Shown here one piece after another: positions 25,204-34,265 of a stretch of DNA of 64,000 nucleotides (position 1 is its first letter; the number at the start of each line of letters is the position of its first letter). The notes beneath the pieces are model-generated. The model was not told the DNA's origin and made no database searches. It saw only the letters and a program-made list of their open reading frames with translations. The stretch is from contig DAOUKG010000066.1 in NCBI GenBank assembly GCA_034421575.1, forward strand, positions 62,001 through 126,000. The letters run 5' to 3'. The position numbers and the translations under genes were made by a program. Source of the DNA: VXLM01 sp034421575. GTDB taxonomy: Bacteria > Chloroflexota > Dehalococcoidia > Lucifugimonadales > VXLM01.

Positions 25204-26298
25204 ATGGCAGAAACGGCACAATCCACTATGAAAAAACGTACCAGGGTATCTCGTCCTTACCCTCAACACCGCCTTTCTGATGTGCTTGAAATCGCGCAAT
25301 CGATTCAGGATAACAACGCGGGACTTGCCTTCGACCGAGTGAGACTTGCCAAGTCCCTGGGTACGACACCCTCCAGCAGCGCGTTCACGATGAAGCTTAA
25401 TTCGTCGGCAAAGTACGGGCTTACTGAGGGAGGCTACAGCGACCCGCGCATATCGCTCACGGAGTTGGGATCACGTGCCGCGGGCGCGGACACGAAGGCG
25501 CAGATTGAAGCGGTGATGGGCCCAGACACCTTCAAAAAGTTCTATGAGCTTCTGGACGGCAAGAAAATTCCTGGTCCAAACGAGGGATCGGGAGTCATCG
25601 TGGACGACGTTGGCATTCCGGAAGAACTCGCTTCGGAATTCCTGGGAATCGTAGTGGGTAACGGAGTACTGATTGGCATCGTCACGGAGGTACGCGACTC
25701 ATACTACGTCAGCCTTGCCGGGCTGTCGGACGCGGATGAGCAGCCTGTCGCCGTCCAGGCTGGAAAGGAGTCGCAGCCTGCGCGTGAACCGGCCCGAACT
25801 GCACCTGAGAATCGCGCCACTCACGATACGCAGCCGCGAGCGGACCGAGGGCCGGGCAATGGAAGACTCCTCGTAGCTCACTCCGGCGCCGGCGCCGTAG
25901 CCGACCGCATCGTTCGCATGTTGGACGACCTCAGCGTCCCGCACGGAATCGTCGAAATAGATCCTATCGATTCCTCGCCGCTCAGTGCGGAGTGGTCCAG
26001 CGAGATAGACAAGTGCGGAGGAGCAATCGTCGTTATGGCCGGGCCGAGCCGGGTGGTATCGACTCCCGGCGTGGCCTCCTCACGCTCCTCCAAGATGCTG
26101 CTGCAGCTCGGCGCCGCCGTGGACCGATTCAAGGATCGCGTCGTCATGGTCGTCGGGCCGGATGGGGACCACTTTCTGCAGACGGCCCGCATTCAGAGGG
26201 TCCACGTCGACGGCGACGACTCAGGACGATTCGAGCTGGACCTGTTGCGAGGGCTGCTGAACGCGGAAATGATGGTGGTATCGATTCCGGGGCAATAA
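25204..26298 (+). CDS. Winged-helix protein with C-terminal TIR-like domain
   Basis: 364 residues, ATG with AGGAAG upstream. Residues ~15-185 resemble a winged-helix-type module: HRLSDVLEIAQSIQDNNAGL, SSSAFTMKLNSSAKYGLTEG, ISLTELG. A polar linker (~190-220) leads to an alpha/beta domain (~222-364), GRLLVAHSGAGAVADRIVRM then GGAIVVMAGPSRVV then SKMLLQLGAAVDRF, which follows the order of nucleotide-binding TIR-like (Cap12-type) domains. There the conserved NVxFELG is SKMLLQLG here, so the catalytic Glu appears to be Gln. Possibly a defence sensor or regulator without NADase activity. The domain call is by eye and tentative. Confidence 0.55.
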   Translation: MAETAQSTMKKRTRVSRPYPQHRLSDVLEIAQSIQDNNAGLAFDRVRLAKSLGTTPSSSAFTMKLNSSAKYGLTEGGYSDPRISLTELGSRAAGADTKAQIEAVMGPDTFKKFYELLDGKKIPGPNEGSGVIVDDVGIPEELASEFLGIVVGNGVLIGIVTEVRDSYYVSLAGLSDADEQPVAVQAGKESQPAREPARTAPENRATHDTQPRADRGPGNGRLLVAHSGAGAVADRIVRMLDDLSVPHGIVEIDPIDSSPLSAEWSSEIDKCGGAIVVMAGPSRVVSTPGVASSRSSKMLLQLGAAVDRFKDRVVMVVGPDGDHFLQTARIQRVHVDGDDSGRFELDLLRGLLNAEMMVVSIPGQ

Positions 26299-26513
26299 TT
26301 TCAGGCCGTCCATAGTTATGTCAAATAGCGCCGCAGCACCTACATAACCAATGCTGAACGTTACATAACATTTATAGTGCGAACTTATGGAATCTTGTGT
26401 TGAGAACCCTCTTCTCTCCCCGACCGCGCCCTCTAGCGCCCCCCACCGATGTTTCCAGTCAACGGTTGGCAGCCTGGACCTTGAGTGGAGTTGGTTATCT
26501 TCGAGGCGACTTT

Positions 26514-26574
26514 AGAGGCCTTTTTCTCACACCGGAGTACATACACCAGCATCCCCACGCGAAAAGGGGCCTCT
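26514..26574. terminator. Long hairpin abutting the hflX stop
   Basis: AGAGGCCTTTTT at 26514 pairs with AAAAGGGGCCTCT ending at 26574 (about 12 bp including two G-U), with a ~34-base loop. It starts two bases past the hflX stop and also lies downstream of the TIR-like gene. Three GTTATGT/ACATAAC heptamers occur at 26315-26369; otherwise the 277-base gap holds nothing evident. Confidence 0.5.
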
Positions 26575-26575
26575 T

Positions 26576-27739
26576 TCAGGGGGTCGCGACAGGTGTTACT
26601 GCCGGTTGGTCGACGCCAATAAGCCGTTCGACCTCTTCAAGGAGTGCGTCGAGTCCACTACGCTCGACCGCTGAGATGAGGACGACCCCAGGGGGCGGAT
26701 CTTCAAAGTCGAGAGTCGACCTGGCCCCGTCACCATTATCTGAAGTCTTTGCGGATGGAAGCAGATCGGTCTTGTTGAGCGCCAAAATGGTCGGCTTGTC
26801 GACAACGTCGAGGTCTCCCAGGATACTCTCGACCTCTTCGATGTGAACTTCCAGGTTGGGATTCGAAATGTCCGCCACATGCACTATCAGCCGTGCCTCT
26901 CTGATCTCCTCCAAGGTTGCCCTGAACGCGGCTACGATTGCCGGAGGGAGCTTCTGGATGAATCCCACCGTGTCGGTGAACAGGACTTCCCTGCCTGATT
27001 CGAGCCGGACCTTCCTGGTGACTGGATCGAGAGTGCTGAACAGCTTGTCCTCCGCGACAACGCCGGCCTCTGAGAGACTGTTTAGCAGCGTGCTCTTGCC
27101 TGCGTTGGTATATCCCACCAGACTGACGACGGGAATACCCTCGTTGCGCCTTCTCGAACGATAGAGGTCGCGTTGGCGGCTAACCTGGTCCAGTTCCTTG
27201 CGTATGCGCTGAATTCGATTGCGGACCAGGCGCCGGTCGGTCTCAATCTGCGACTCTCCCGGGCCCCTCGTGCCAATGCCGCCACCCAGCCGTTCGAGGT
27301 GCGACCACTGGCCGGCAAGACGGGGCATGAGGTATTCGTGCTGGGCGAGCTCAACCTGAAGGCGGCCTTCACGCGTCTGGGCGCGCGTGGCGAACACGTC
27401 CAGGATAAGAGCCGTCCGGTCGATGACCTTGACCTTCTCCTCCAGAGCGCGTTCGAGGTTCCGTTGCTGGGTAGGCGTCAGTTCGTCATCACAGATGACG
27501 CTGTCGATACGCTTTGCGGCAACGGCTTTCTTGAGCTGTTCCAGCTTGCCTTTGCCCAAGTAGTAGTGAGTGGGCTTGCTGAGCCGCTGAGTGATCGAAC
27601 CAACTACCTTGGCTCCGGCTGTCCGTGCAAGGTCGGCCAGCTCCGCCAGGGAGGCTCGCATTGGCAGCGCTTCACGACGTCGAAAGACCTGCGCGCTGAC
27701 CAGTAATGAGCGCTCGGTCTTGCGGGCCGTCGGTATCAT
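26576..27739 (-). CDS. hflX: GTPase HflX
   Basis: 387 residues. HflX binds 50S subunits and splits stalled ribosomes. The N-terminal domain carries THYYLGKGKLEQL and ICDDELTPTQQRNLE; the middle has LPRL-like LMPRLAGQWSHLERLGGGIG with GTRGPGESQIETDRR; the G domain has GYTNAGKSTLL (G1, ~208), DTVGFIQKLP (G3) and NKTDLLP (G4). It is the last gene of the minus-strand run that starts at tsaC, 114 bases after dapL, and ends in a hairpin. Confidence 0.95.
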   Translation of the reverse strand: MIPTARKTERSLLVSAQVFRRREALPMRASLAELADLARTAGAKVVGSITQRLSKPTHYYLGKGKLEQLKKAVAAKRIDSVICDDELTPTQQRNLERALEEKVKVIDRTALILDVFATRAQTREGRLQVELAQHEYLMPRLAGQWSHLERLGGGIGTRGPGESQIETDRRLVRNRIQRIRKELDQVSRQRDLYRSRRRNEGIPVVSLVGYTNAGKSTLLNSLSEAGVVAEDKLFSTLDPVTRKVRLESGREVLFTDTVGFIQKLPPAIVAAFRATLEEIREARLIVHVADISNPNLEVHIEEVESILGDLDVVDKPTILALNKTDLLPSAKTSDNGDGARSTLDFEDPPPGVVLISAVERSGLDALLEEVERLIGVDQPAVTPVATP

Positions 27740-27853
27740 TCCTCGGGCGATGGTTCAGGTCCTCCCGTTCGCGGGGATTCGACTATTGCCGGACATTATA
27801 CCCCAAAATGGCGCACTTATACAACAGAATGGTAGCCAAACCGCACACTCCGG

Positions 27854-29014
27854 CTACGGACGCCAACCTGATACTCGATCGAGGGCTTTGTCAATCAGCT
27901 CATCCTGGAGCGTAATCGACAGTCGTACATAGCCCTCACCCGCGGCGCCGTAATTGCCTCCCGGAATCATAAGGACGTCGGTATCCTCCAGGAGCTTTTC
28001 CGCAAACTCGGCGGAGGTATAGCCTTCAGGAACTCCCGCCCATATGTAGAGGCCAGCCCTGGGCGACTCGACCTTCATTCCCATGTCCTTGAGAACGGGC
28101 ACGACCCGGTCGCGGCGGGCTTGATAAATGGCATTTCGCTCATCAACCGACTCTAAAGGACGCTTCATGGCCTCGATGGCCATGTGCTGCACTGCCTGTG
28201 GCACACCCGAGTCCAGGTTCGATTTGATGGTCAGCAGGGCGTCTATCATCTCGGCGTTCCCCACGGCCATCCCGATTCGCCAGCCTGTCATGTTGTAGGA
28301 CTTCGACAGCGAATGGAACTCGATTCCTACTTCCATCGCCCCCTCAGCCTGGAGAAAACTCGGAGGCCTGTAGCCGTCGTAGGCCACTTCCGTGTAGCAG
28401 GCGTCGTGCATGATGGCTATATCATGCTTCTTCGCGAATTCTATGGCCTTCCCAAAATAGTCAAGGTCCGTTACTGCGCCCGTTGGGTTGTTCGGATAGT
28501 TGAGCCAGAGCAGCTTGGCCTTAGCCGCCACATCGCCGGGTATCGAGTCGAGGTCCGGCAGCCAGTTATTCTCCTCGTTCAGTGGCAGCATATAGCTCTC
28601 GCCGCCCGCGAACAGGGTGCCCATGGCGTAAACGGGGTATCCAGGGTCGGGAACCAGTGCTACGTCGCCGGCGTCAAGGAAGCAGAATGCGACGTGGCCT
28701 ATGCCCTCTTTCGCCCCGATGAGAGAAATGACCTCCTTCTCAGCGTCCAGTTCCACGCCAAATCTTCGCCGGTACCAGTCAGCAACACCTTCACGAAACT
28801 CCGGAAGGCCTTCGGACTCGGGGTATCGATGATTAGGGGAGTCATGAGAGGCTTCACCCAGCGCGTCGATGACATAGTCCGGCGTGGGTATGTCCGGGTC
28901 GCCGATGCCAAAGCTGATTACTTCGATACCCTGAGCCTTCTTTTCGGCGATCTTCCTGCTGATCTGCACGAAGAGATACGGTGGGACTCTGTCCATTCGC
29001 TCCGAAAACCTCAT
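27854..29014 (-). CDS. dapL: LL-diaminopimelate aminotransferase
   Basis: 386 residues. DapL makes LL-diaminopimelate directly from tetrahydrodipicolinate and glutamate, bypassing the acylated route. It shows SERMDRVPPYLFVQI, ISFGIGDPDIPTPDYVID, NYPNNPTGAV, HDACYTEVAYDGYRPPSF and the PLP-lysine motif SLSKSYNMTGWRIG. dapF lies 158 bases upstream on the same strand, which supports the lysine/peptidoglycan role. GGAGGC precedes the ATG. DapL cannot be told from other class I aminotransferases with certainty, but the motif set and neighbour agree. Confidence 0.88.
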   Translation of the reverse strand: MRFSERMDRVPPYLFVQISRKIAEKKAQGIEVISFGIGDPDIPTPDYVIDALGEASHDSPNHRYPESEGLPEFREGVADWYRRRFGVELDAEKEVISLIGAKEGIGHVAFCFLDAGDVALVPDPGYPVYAMGTLFAGGESYMLPLNEENNWLPDLDSIPGDVAAKAKLLWLNYPNNPTGAVTDLDYFGKAIEFAKKHDIAIMHDACYTEVAYDGYRPPSFLQAEGAMEVGIEFHSLSKSYNMTGWRIGMAVGNAEMIDALLTIKSNLDSGVPQAVQHMAIEAMKRPLESVDERNAIYQARRDRVVPVLKDMGMKVESPRAGLYIWAGVPEGYTSAEFAEKLLEDTDVLMIPGGNYGAAGEGYVRLSITLQDELIDKALDRVSGWRP

Positions 29015-29156
29015 TTTGCCTCCGCTGCGACTATGACTGCCATTTGGTATGTTTCCAACATTCGACCAAAGACTTAGTTTGCGTGTATGTTAGCTCTGTC
29101 AGCTTAGATATTTCGTGCTAACTGGCATTTCTTTGGCGTATAGCATAGCCTGAGTA

Positions 29157-29170
29157 TTAGACATGTCTAA
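29157..29170. promoter_or_regulatory. Perfect 14-base palindrome TTAGACATGTCTAA
   Basis: It lies 2 bases past the dapF stop and 143 bases upstream of dapL. It could be a regulator site for dapL or a weak transcript-end structure; no partner copy was seen elsewhere in the window. Confidence 0.3.
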
Positions 29171-29172
29171 GA

Positions 29173-30024
29173 CTATACCTGGCCAGTAAACACCTCTGCC
29201 ACGGGTCCTTCGAGGACGACCGGCCCTTCTCCCTGCCATCTGACGACGAGATCCCCGCCGGGGAACGACGTCCGCACCTCGTCACCCTTAGTGCGTCGTT
29301 TCAGCCTGGAAACGACGCCCACCGCACAGGCTCCGGTGGCACACGCCATCGTCTCCCCGGAACCTCGTTCCCAAACTCTAACCTTCAGGTGACTCTCGTC
29401 TATGACGTTCACGATCTCAAAGTTCACCCTGTTGGGAAAGAGCGGGTGGTGTTCCACCAGAGGACCGAGTTGGAACAGCGGGACCTCATCAACCGGTTCG
29501 TCGATGAATGCCACGGCGTGGGGATTCCCCATCGAAACGGCATTGATCTCGAACGTGACGCCGTCCACAGTCAAGGGGTAGTCCATTACCATCGCGCGAT
29601 CATCGAGCGCGACCGGAATCTCCTCGACCTCCAAGCGCGGCTCACCCATGCTCACCCTGGCCCAGACCACATTGTCCTCTTCCCATGTGGGCGTAACCTC
29701 GAGGTCTCCCGCAAGGGTCTCCACCAGCACAGGGGAAGTCTCGCCCGGCACGATGCCTCTCTTGAGAGCAAAGCCAACGAGGCAGCGAATGCCGTTTCCG
29801 CACATCTCCGCTTCGGAGCCGTCTGCATTGAACATCCTCATGCGAAGGTCGGCGTAGTCGGAATCCAAAGCGAGGATCAGTCCGTCTGCTCCAACACCCG
29901 TGTGCCGGTCGCTCAGACGCGCTGAGATCGCCGGCCAGTCCTCGTCCTTGGCGCGGGCATCAACGTAGATGTAGTCGTTTCCCGCCCCGTGCATCTTGGT
30001 GAATTCCAAGTTCGCCCTCCGCAA
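29173..30024 (-). CDS. dapF: Diaminopimelate epimerase
   Basis: 283 residues. It interconverts LL- and meso-diaminopimelate with two catalytic cysteines: MCGNGIRCL (first Cys) and MACATGACAVG (second Cys). The start FTKMHGAGNDYIYVD is canonical. It sits downstream of miaA with 49 bases between and upstream of dapL, giving the last two steps before meso-DAP in the reverse order of the pathway. Confidence 0.95.
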   Translation of the reverse strand: MRRANLEFTKMHGAGNDYIYVDARAKDEDWPAISARLSDRHTGVGADGLILALDSDYADLRMRMFNADGSEAEMCGNGIRCLVGFALKRGIVPGETSPVLVETLAGDLEVTPTWEEDNVVWARVSMGEPRLEVEEIPVALDDRAMVMDYPLTVDGVTFEINAVSMGNPHAVAFIDEPVDEVPLFQLGPLVEHHPLFPNRVNFEIVNVIDESHLKVRVWERGSGETMACATGACAVGVVSRLKRRTKGDEVRTSFPGGDLVVRWQGEGPVVLEGPVAEVFTGQV

Positions 30025-30073
30025 ATCTCAGGGTCGATAAAGTATATCACTCCGAGTCTATCGAGAACCGAAT

Positions 30074-31021
30074 TTACCGCGATGAAAGGCGGTTCAACTC
30101 AGGCTGAGAAACATATCTGACAACCCCTTCAATGCTTCCTGTCTCGTTCGGAAGCCAGTGGATTCGCTCGTCTCCCGTTCTGAACCAATTCCCCTGCTGA
30201 CGCGCGAATCGCCTGGTCTTCCCCTTGATCGCTTCGACGGCGTCATCAAGTGTGCGCTCTCCATTCAGATGCTCAGAAATTTCGCGGTAGCCGAGGCTGG
30301 ACATTGAAGGCAGTTCAGGGCCGAAGCCCATCTCATGGAGTTTTCGCACCTCCCCTACCCATCCGTCTTCCACCATCGCGTTCACGCGGGCGTTTATGCG
30401 GGCATACAGCTCCGAGCGGTCCATAGCAATTCCGACTATTGCTGCATGAAACGGCGGCGATAGCCTCGTCGGTGTTTCCGGTTCGCCGTGAGGAGACTCG
30501 TAAGCGAGTTCAAGCGCCCTGATGACCCTTCTGGGATTCAAAAGGTCAACTCGCTGTGCCGTTTTGGGGGCGACTCTTTGAAGCTCATCAACGAGATCGG
30601 CCAGTCCGTTTCGTCTGAGGCGTTCTTGAAACTCTTCCCTGAGCGAGTGGTCGGGCGAGACCTCCGGCACGTTCCATCCCTCCAGCAAGGCCCAAACGTA
30701 CTGGCCGGTGCCACCCACCACGATGGGGACACATCCACGCTCAAGTACCTCCGATATGGCCTCTCGCGCCTGGCGAACAAAGAGCGCCACGCTGTATTCG
30801 TCAGAGGGATCAATGATGTCAATCAGATGATGGCGAACTCGTCGGCGGTCTTTCAAGGACGGCTTGGCCGTTCCTATGTCCATATACCGATAGACCTGGC
30901 GGCTGTCGGCACCGATGATCTCGCCATCTATGGATACGGCGATCTGCATCGCCAGCCGCGATTTGCCCGAGGCAGTAGGCCCGACGATGGCCACAACCCT
31001 GTCGCGTCCCGCAGCAGACAT
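30074..31021 (-). CDS. miaA: tRNA dimethylallyltransferase
   Basis: 315 residues. It adds the dimethylallyl group to A37 of tRNAs reading UNN codons. P-loop GPTASGKSRLA near the start, then GADSRQVYRYMDIGTAKP, VVGGTGQYVWALLEG, and SLGYREISEHLNGE with KGKTRRFARQQGNWFR at the C-terminal end. The upstream tpiA stop is 7 bases before its start. Confidence 0.95.
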   Translation of the reverse strand: MSAAGRDRVVAIVGPTASGKSRLAMQIAVSIDGEIIGADSRQVYRYMDIGTAKPSLKDRRRVRHHLIDIIDPSDEYSVALFVRQAREAISEVLERGCVPIVVGGTGQYVWALLEGWNVPEVSPDHSLREEFQERLRRNGLADLVDELQRVAPKTAQRVDLLNPRRVIRALELAYESPHGEPETPTRLSPPFHAAIVGIAMDRSELYARINARVNAMVEDGWVGEVRKLHEMGFGPELPSMSSLGYREISEHLNGERTLDDAVEAIKGKTRRFARQQGNWFRTGDERIHWLPNETGSIEGVVRYVSQPELNRLSSR

Positions 31022-31028
31022 GGGAATG

Positions 31029-31784
31029 CTACCCTGAAGCAGCGTGGGCGTTCTTGACCAACTGGACGAACTGTTCAGCGTTTAGGCTCGCGCTGCCCAC
31101 AAGAGCTCCGTCGATGTCCGGTTGGCTGATGAATCCGGCCGCGTTGCCTGCATCCACGCTCCCCCCGTAGAGAAGGGGGAGGTCAAGAGCCGACCGTCCA
31201 AAGTCCTCCAGCATCAGCCCTCGAATGAACTCCATCACGTGCTGAGCGTCTGCCGGGCTGGCGGGTACGCCCGTTCCTATGGCCCATACGGGCTCGTAGG
31301 CTACGATAATGCCGTCGAGCGATGGGACTTCCCTGAGGGCGGCGCGTACTTGTCTCTGGATCACGACGGTGGCATCGCCCGCCTCCCGTTCGGACAGGGT
31401 CTCCCCGACGCACAGAATCGGACTTAGTTCCACCTCGACGGCCGCGGCGACTTTCCTGGCCACCATCTCGTCGGTCTCGCCAAACTGCTGCCGTCTCTCC
31501 GAATGGCCGAGGATGACGTAGTCGCAGAGTTCCTTGACCATCGCGGGCGAGACCTCTCCCGTATGCGCCCCCTTGGACTCGTGGTGCAGGTTCTGGGCCC
31601 CCACGAAGACGTCAGAGCCTTTGAGACACTCTGACACCGCCGGAAGAGCGAGCGACGGAGGACAGACGATTTTCTTCACGCCTTGCACGTCCTGAAGGCC
31701 GTCACGAAGGCGCTCGGCGAAGACTCCCGCTTCAGAGGGTAGGACGTTCATCTTCCAGTTGGCTGCGATAACGAGGTCGGGCAC
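31029..31784 (-). CDS. tpiA: Triosephosphate isomerase
   Basis: 251 residues, normal length. Catalytic residues are visible: Lys in ANWKMN, His in ILGHSERRQ and Glu in YEPVWAIGTG, plus the phosphate loop LYGGSVDAGNAAGF. It interconverts dihydroxyacetone phosphate and glyceraldehyde-3-phosphate. It follows apgM by 64 bases and pgk beyond, a glycolysis block within the larger minus-strand run. Confidence 0.96.
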   Translation of the reverse strand: MPDLVIAANWKMNVLPSEAGVFAERLRDGLQDVQGVKKIVCPPSLALPAVSECLKGSDVFVGAQNLHHESKGAHTGEVSPAMVKELCDYVILGHSERRQQFGETDEMVARKVAAAVEVELSPILCVGETLSEREAGDATVVIQRQVRAALREVPSLDGIIVAYEPVWAIGTGVPASPADAQHVMEFIRGLMLEDFGRSALDLPLLYGGSVDAGNAAGFISQPDIDGALVGSASLNAEQFVQLVKNAHAASG

Positions 31785-31848
31785 AGGCTTTCCTTCAGGT
31801 CTGGGTTCTCATCGAGACCGAATTGTACACGACCTGAGGATTCTCGCC

Positions 31849-33054
31849 CTAAGGACCGTACTTCTGAAGTTTCCCCGCATTCGCCAGCGCCAATGTCATC
31901 ACGCTGACAGCCGGAAGACGCCCAATTGATCCGCCGGCGAAGGCGCGTTCAGAGAACGATGAAAGCCCGTCTCCTGCATAATTCGACGAGTTCAACATGA
32001 ACGGCACGGGATGCCAGCTGTGGTTCCCCATGATCGCGGGTGTGGAGTGATCGCCCGCGACGACAAACGTGTCGATCTCCTGCTCCAACAGGCGGGGTAT
32101 TCGCGCGTCGAGGTGCTCCAGAGTTTCCACCTTTGCGTCGAAGTCCCCATCCTCGCCCGCCGCGTCCGCCGGCTTGTAGTGCAGGAAAAAGAAATCGTGC
32201 TGCTGAAATGCCTTTTCAAGGGTATCAAGCTCGTCGTCGAACGTCCCGCCCGTTGGAATGACCTTCATTCCCACCAATTGGGCTAAGCCCCTGTACATCG
32301 GGTACGCGGCGATTGCCGCCGGATTCAGTCGGTAGGTCTTGTCCATGCCAGGCAGGTCCGGCAGGGCTGAAAAACCCCTCAGGAGCACCATGTTGGCCGT
32401 TGACTGATCCCGCAGGACTCTTCGGGCCTCCAAGATGAAGGCGCGTACCGCAGCAGCGGTCTTTTCGGCCTCGGATACGAAAGCCCGTGCCTCTAAAGGC
32501 GGAACTCCGAGCACCTGTGGATCGGTCTCGCCCACCCGTTCGTCCAGTCCTTCACCGCTGAGCACCAGCACGAAGCGGTGGTCTCTGACGGGATACACGG
32601 ATATATCGACGTCCTGCACCTCTATCCGGTCAAGCAGTTCTACCAACGGCGCACTCTCACTGGTCGTAATCCTTCCCGCCCTCCGGTCGACAAGCAGGCC
32701 GGATTCGTCGAGTGTGCAGAAGTTCCCGCGCGCCGCAACCTGGCCGGCTTTCAGATCGACTCCGATGCCGATGCCTTCGAGGACGCCCCGCCCAATGAGA
32801 TACTTGATTGGATCGTAGCCGAAGAGGGCCAGGTGTCCCGGCCCGCTGCCGGGCGTGATGCCCGGAGCAACAGGCGTTGTCAGACCACAGGCGCTCTCAG
32901 CCGCCAGCCGGTCGAGATTGGGCGTATTGGCGGTCTCCAGTTCCGACTTTCCCGTTTCGGGATGAGGCAGGCCGCCAAGACCGTCGATGACCAGCATGAC
33001 AATCTTGCTCGGCGTGGGAGTGCACAGCTCCGTTATTCCAGGAAAATCGATCAT
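31849..33054 (-). CDS. apgM: 2,3-bisphosphoglycerate-independent phosphoglycerate mutase, archaeal type
   Basis: 401 residues of the alkaline-phosphatase superfamily. It interconverts 3- and 2-phosphoglycerate. Metal-site sequence IVMLVIDGLGGLP is N-terminal, the catalytic-loop region is APGITPGSGPGHLALFGYDP, and the C-terminal metal ligands are in VVAGDHSTPAIMGNHSWHP. Its length and motifs match the archaeal ApgM class rather than the 510-residue bacterial GpmI. It starts 16 bases after the pgk stop. Confidence 0.93.
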   Translation of the reverse strand: MIDFPGITELCTPTPSKIVMLVIDGLGGLPHPETGKSELETANTPNLDRLAAESACGLTTPVAPGITPGSGPGHLALFGYDPIKYLIGRGVLEGIGIGVDLKAGQVAARGNFCTLDESGLLVDRRAGRITTSESAPLVELLDRIEVQDVDISVYPVRDHRFVLVLSGEGLDERVGETDPQVLGVPPLEARAFVSEAEKTAAAVRAFILEARRVLRDQSTANMVLLRGFSALPDLPGMDKTYRLNPAAIAAYPMYRGLAQLVGMKVIPTGGTFDDELDTLEKAFQQHDFFFLHYKPADAAGEDGDFDAKVETLEHLDARIPRLLEQEIDTFVVAGDHSTPAIMGNHSWHPVPFMLNSSNYAGDGLSSFSERAFAGGSIGRLPAVSVMTLALANAGKLQKYGP

Positions 33055-33070
33055 TGTGTCGTTCTCATAT

Positions 33071-34258
33071 TCATTCCGCGTCCATCAGTCCCGCAACGCC
33101 GGGCAATTCTCTCCCTTCGAGGAATTCCAGCGATGCGCCGCCTCCGGTGGAAACGTGAGTCATCTTATCGGCGAGTCCGAGGCCGGTCACCGCTTCCGCA
33201 GTGGACCCCCCCCCGATAACTGAAATCGTCCCTTCCTGGCCCGCCAGGGCCTCTGCGAGGCGTCTTGTTCCCGTAGAGAAGGCGTCCCATTCGAATACTC
33301 CCATTGTGCCATTCCAGAGCACAGTTCCCGCATCCACCAGCGCGCCTGCGTATCTCTCCGCCGTCACGGGACCAATATCCATTATTCGCCATCCAGGCTC
33401 AATTTCTGCCACATCGACAGTTCGTGTCGATGCATTCGTGGCAAATTCCGTGGACAGGACTACATCCGAAGGTAACATCACCGTGGTCTCTCCGCTATCA
33501 ATTATCTCTCCTGCCCGTCCGACGAGATCATCCTCGACAAGCGAGTCGCCGACTTCCAGCCCCTGGGCTTTGAGGAACGTGGCAGCCATCCCCCCGCCTA
33601 CAAGGAACGCACTCGCGCGTCCGGTGAATCTCTCAATGACCGGCAGCTTGTCCGACACCTTTGCTCCGCCAACGATGGCCACCAACGGGTGCTTGGGAGA
33701 ATCCAGTACCGTACCCAGCATCTCCAGTTCCCGCTCCATAAGCAGCCCGGCTACAGAGGGTAGGAAATGCGTCACCCCTTCGGTGGATGCGTGCGCCCGA
33801 TGCGCTGCTCCAAAAGCGTCGTTCACGTACACGTCGGCCAGACTCGCAAGTTCCTGGGCGAACGCGGCGTCGTTATCTTCTTCACCGGGACTGAATCGCA
33901 GGTTTTCGAGCATGACGATATCTCCGGGCGACATCGTATCGATGAAATCCCGAACGTCGGACCCTGTCGGCTCGCTTGCCTGCACGACGCGGCGACCAAG
34001 AAGCTCAGCCAGGCGGTCTGACACCGGCAGCATCCGCAGTTCCGGCATCACCCTTCCATTCGGCCTGCCAAGGTGCGAGCAGAGGATGATGCTTGCGTTG
34101 CGGGCAAGCAAGTACTCGATGGTCGGCAGCGTCGCCTGGATGCGGGAGTCGTCTGAGATTGTGGTCGTCCCGGGTACAAACGTGACGTTGAAGTCCGCTC
34201 TGAGCAGGACCTTCTTGCCGTCAACCTCGATATCCCTAACCGTCTGCTTCCGTGCCAC
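33071..34258 (-). CDS. pgk: Phosphoglycerate kinase
   Basis: 395 residues from GTG 34258; the open frame extends to 34336, but that would overlap the preceding gene and add 26 unrelated residues. Motifs: VLLRADFNVTF, SHLGRPNGRVMPELRM, LENLRFSPGEEDND, VNDAFGAAHRAHAST, VGGAKVSDKLPVI, LWNGTMGVFEW and ISVIGGGSTAEAV. It forms ATP from 1,3-bisphosphoglycerate. The gene begins 8 bases after the polyprenyl synthase stop, so coupling is likely. Confidence 0.95.
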   Translation of the reverse strand: MARKQTVRDIEVDGKKVLLRADFNVTFVPGTTTISDDSRIQATLPTIEYLLARNASIILCSHLGRPNGRVMPELRMLPVSDRLAELLGRRVVQASEPTGSDVRDFIDTMSPGDIVMLENLRFSPGEEDNDAAFAQELASLADVYVNDAFGAAHRAHASTEGVTHFLPSVAGLLMERELEMLGTVLDSPKHPLVAIVGGAKVSDKLPVIERFTGRASAFLVGGGMAATFLKAQGLEVGDSLVEDDLVGRAGEIIDSGETTVMLPSDVVLSTEFATNASTRTVDVAEIEPGWRIMDIGPVTAERYAGALVDAGTVLWNGTMGVFEWDAFSTGTRRLAEALAGQEGTISVIGGGSTAEAVTGLGLADKMTHVSTGGGASLEFLEGRELPGVAGLMDAE

Positions 34259-34265
34259 GATTCCG

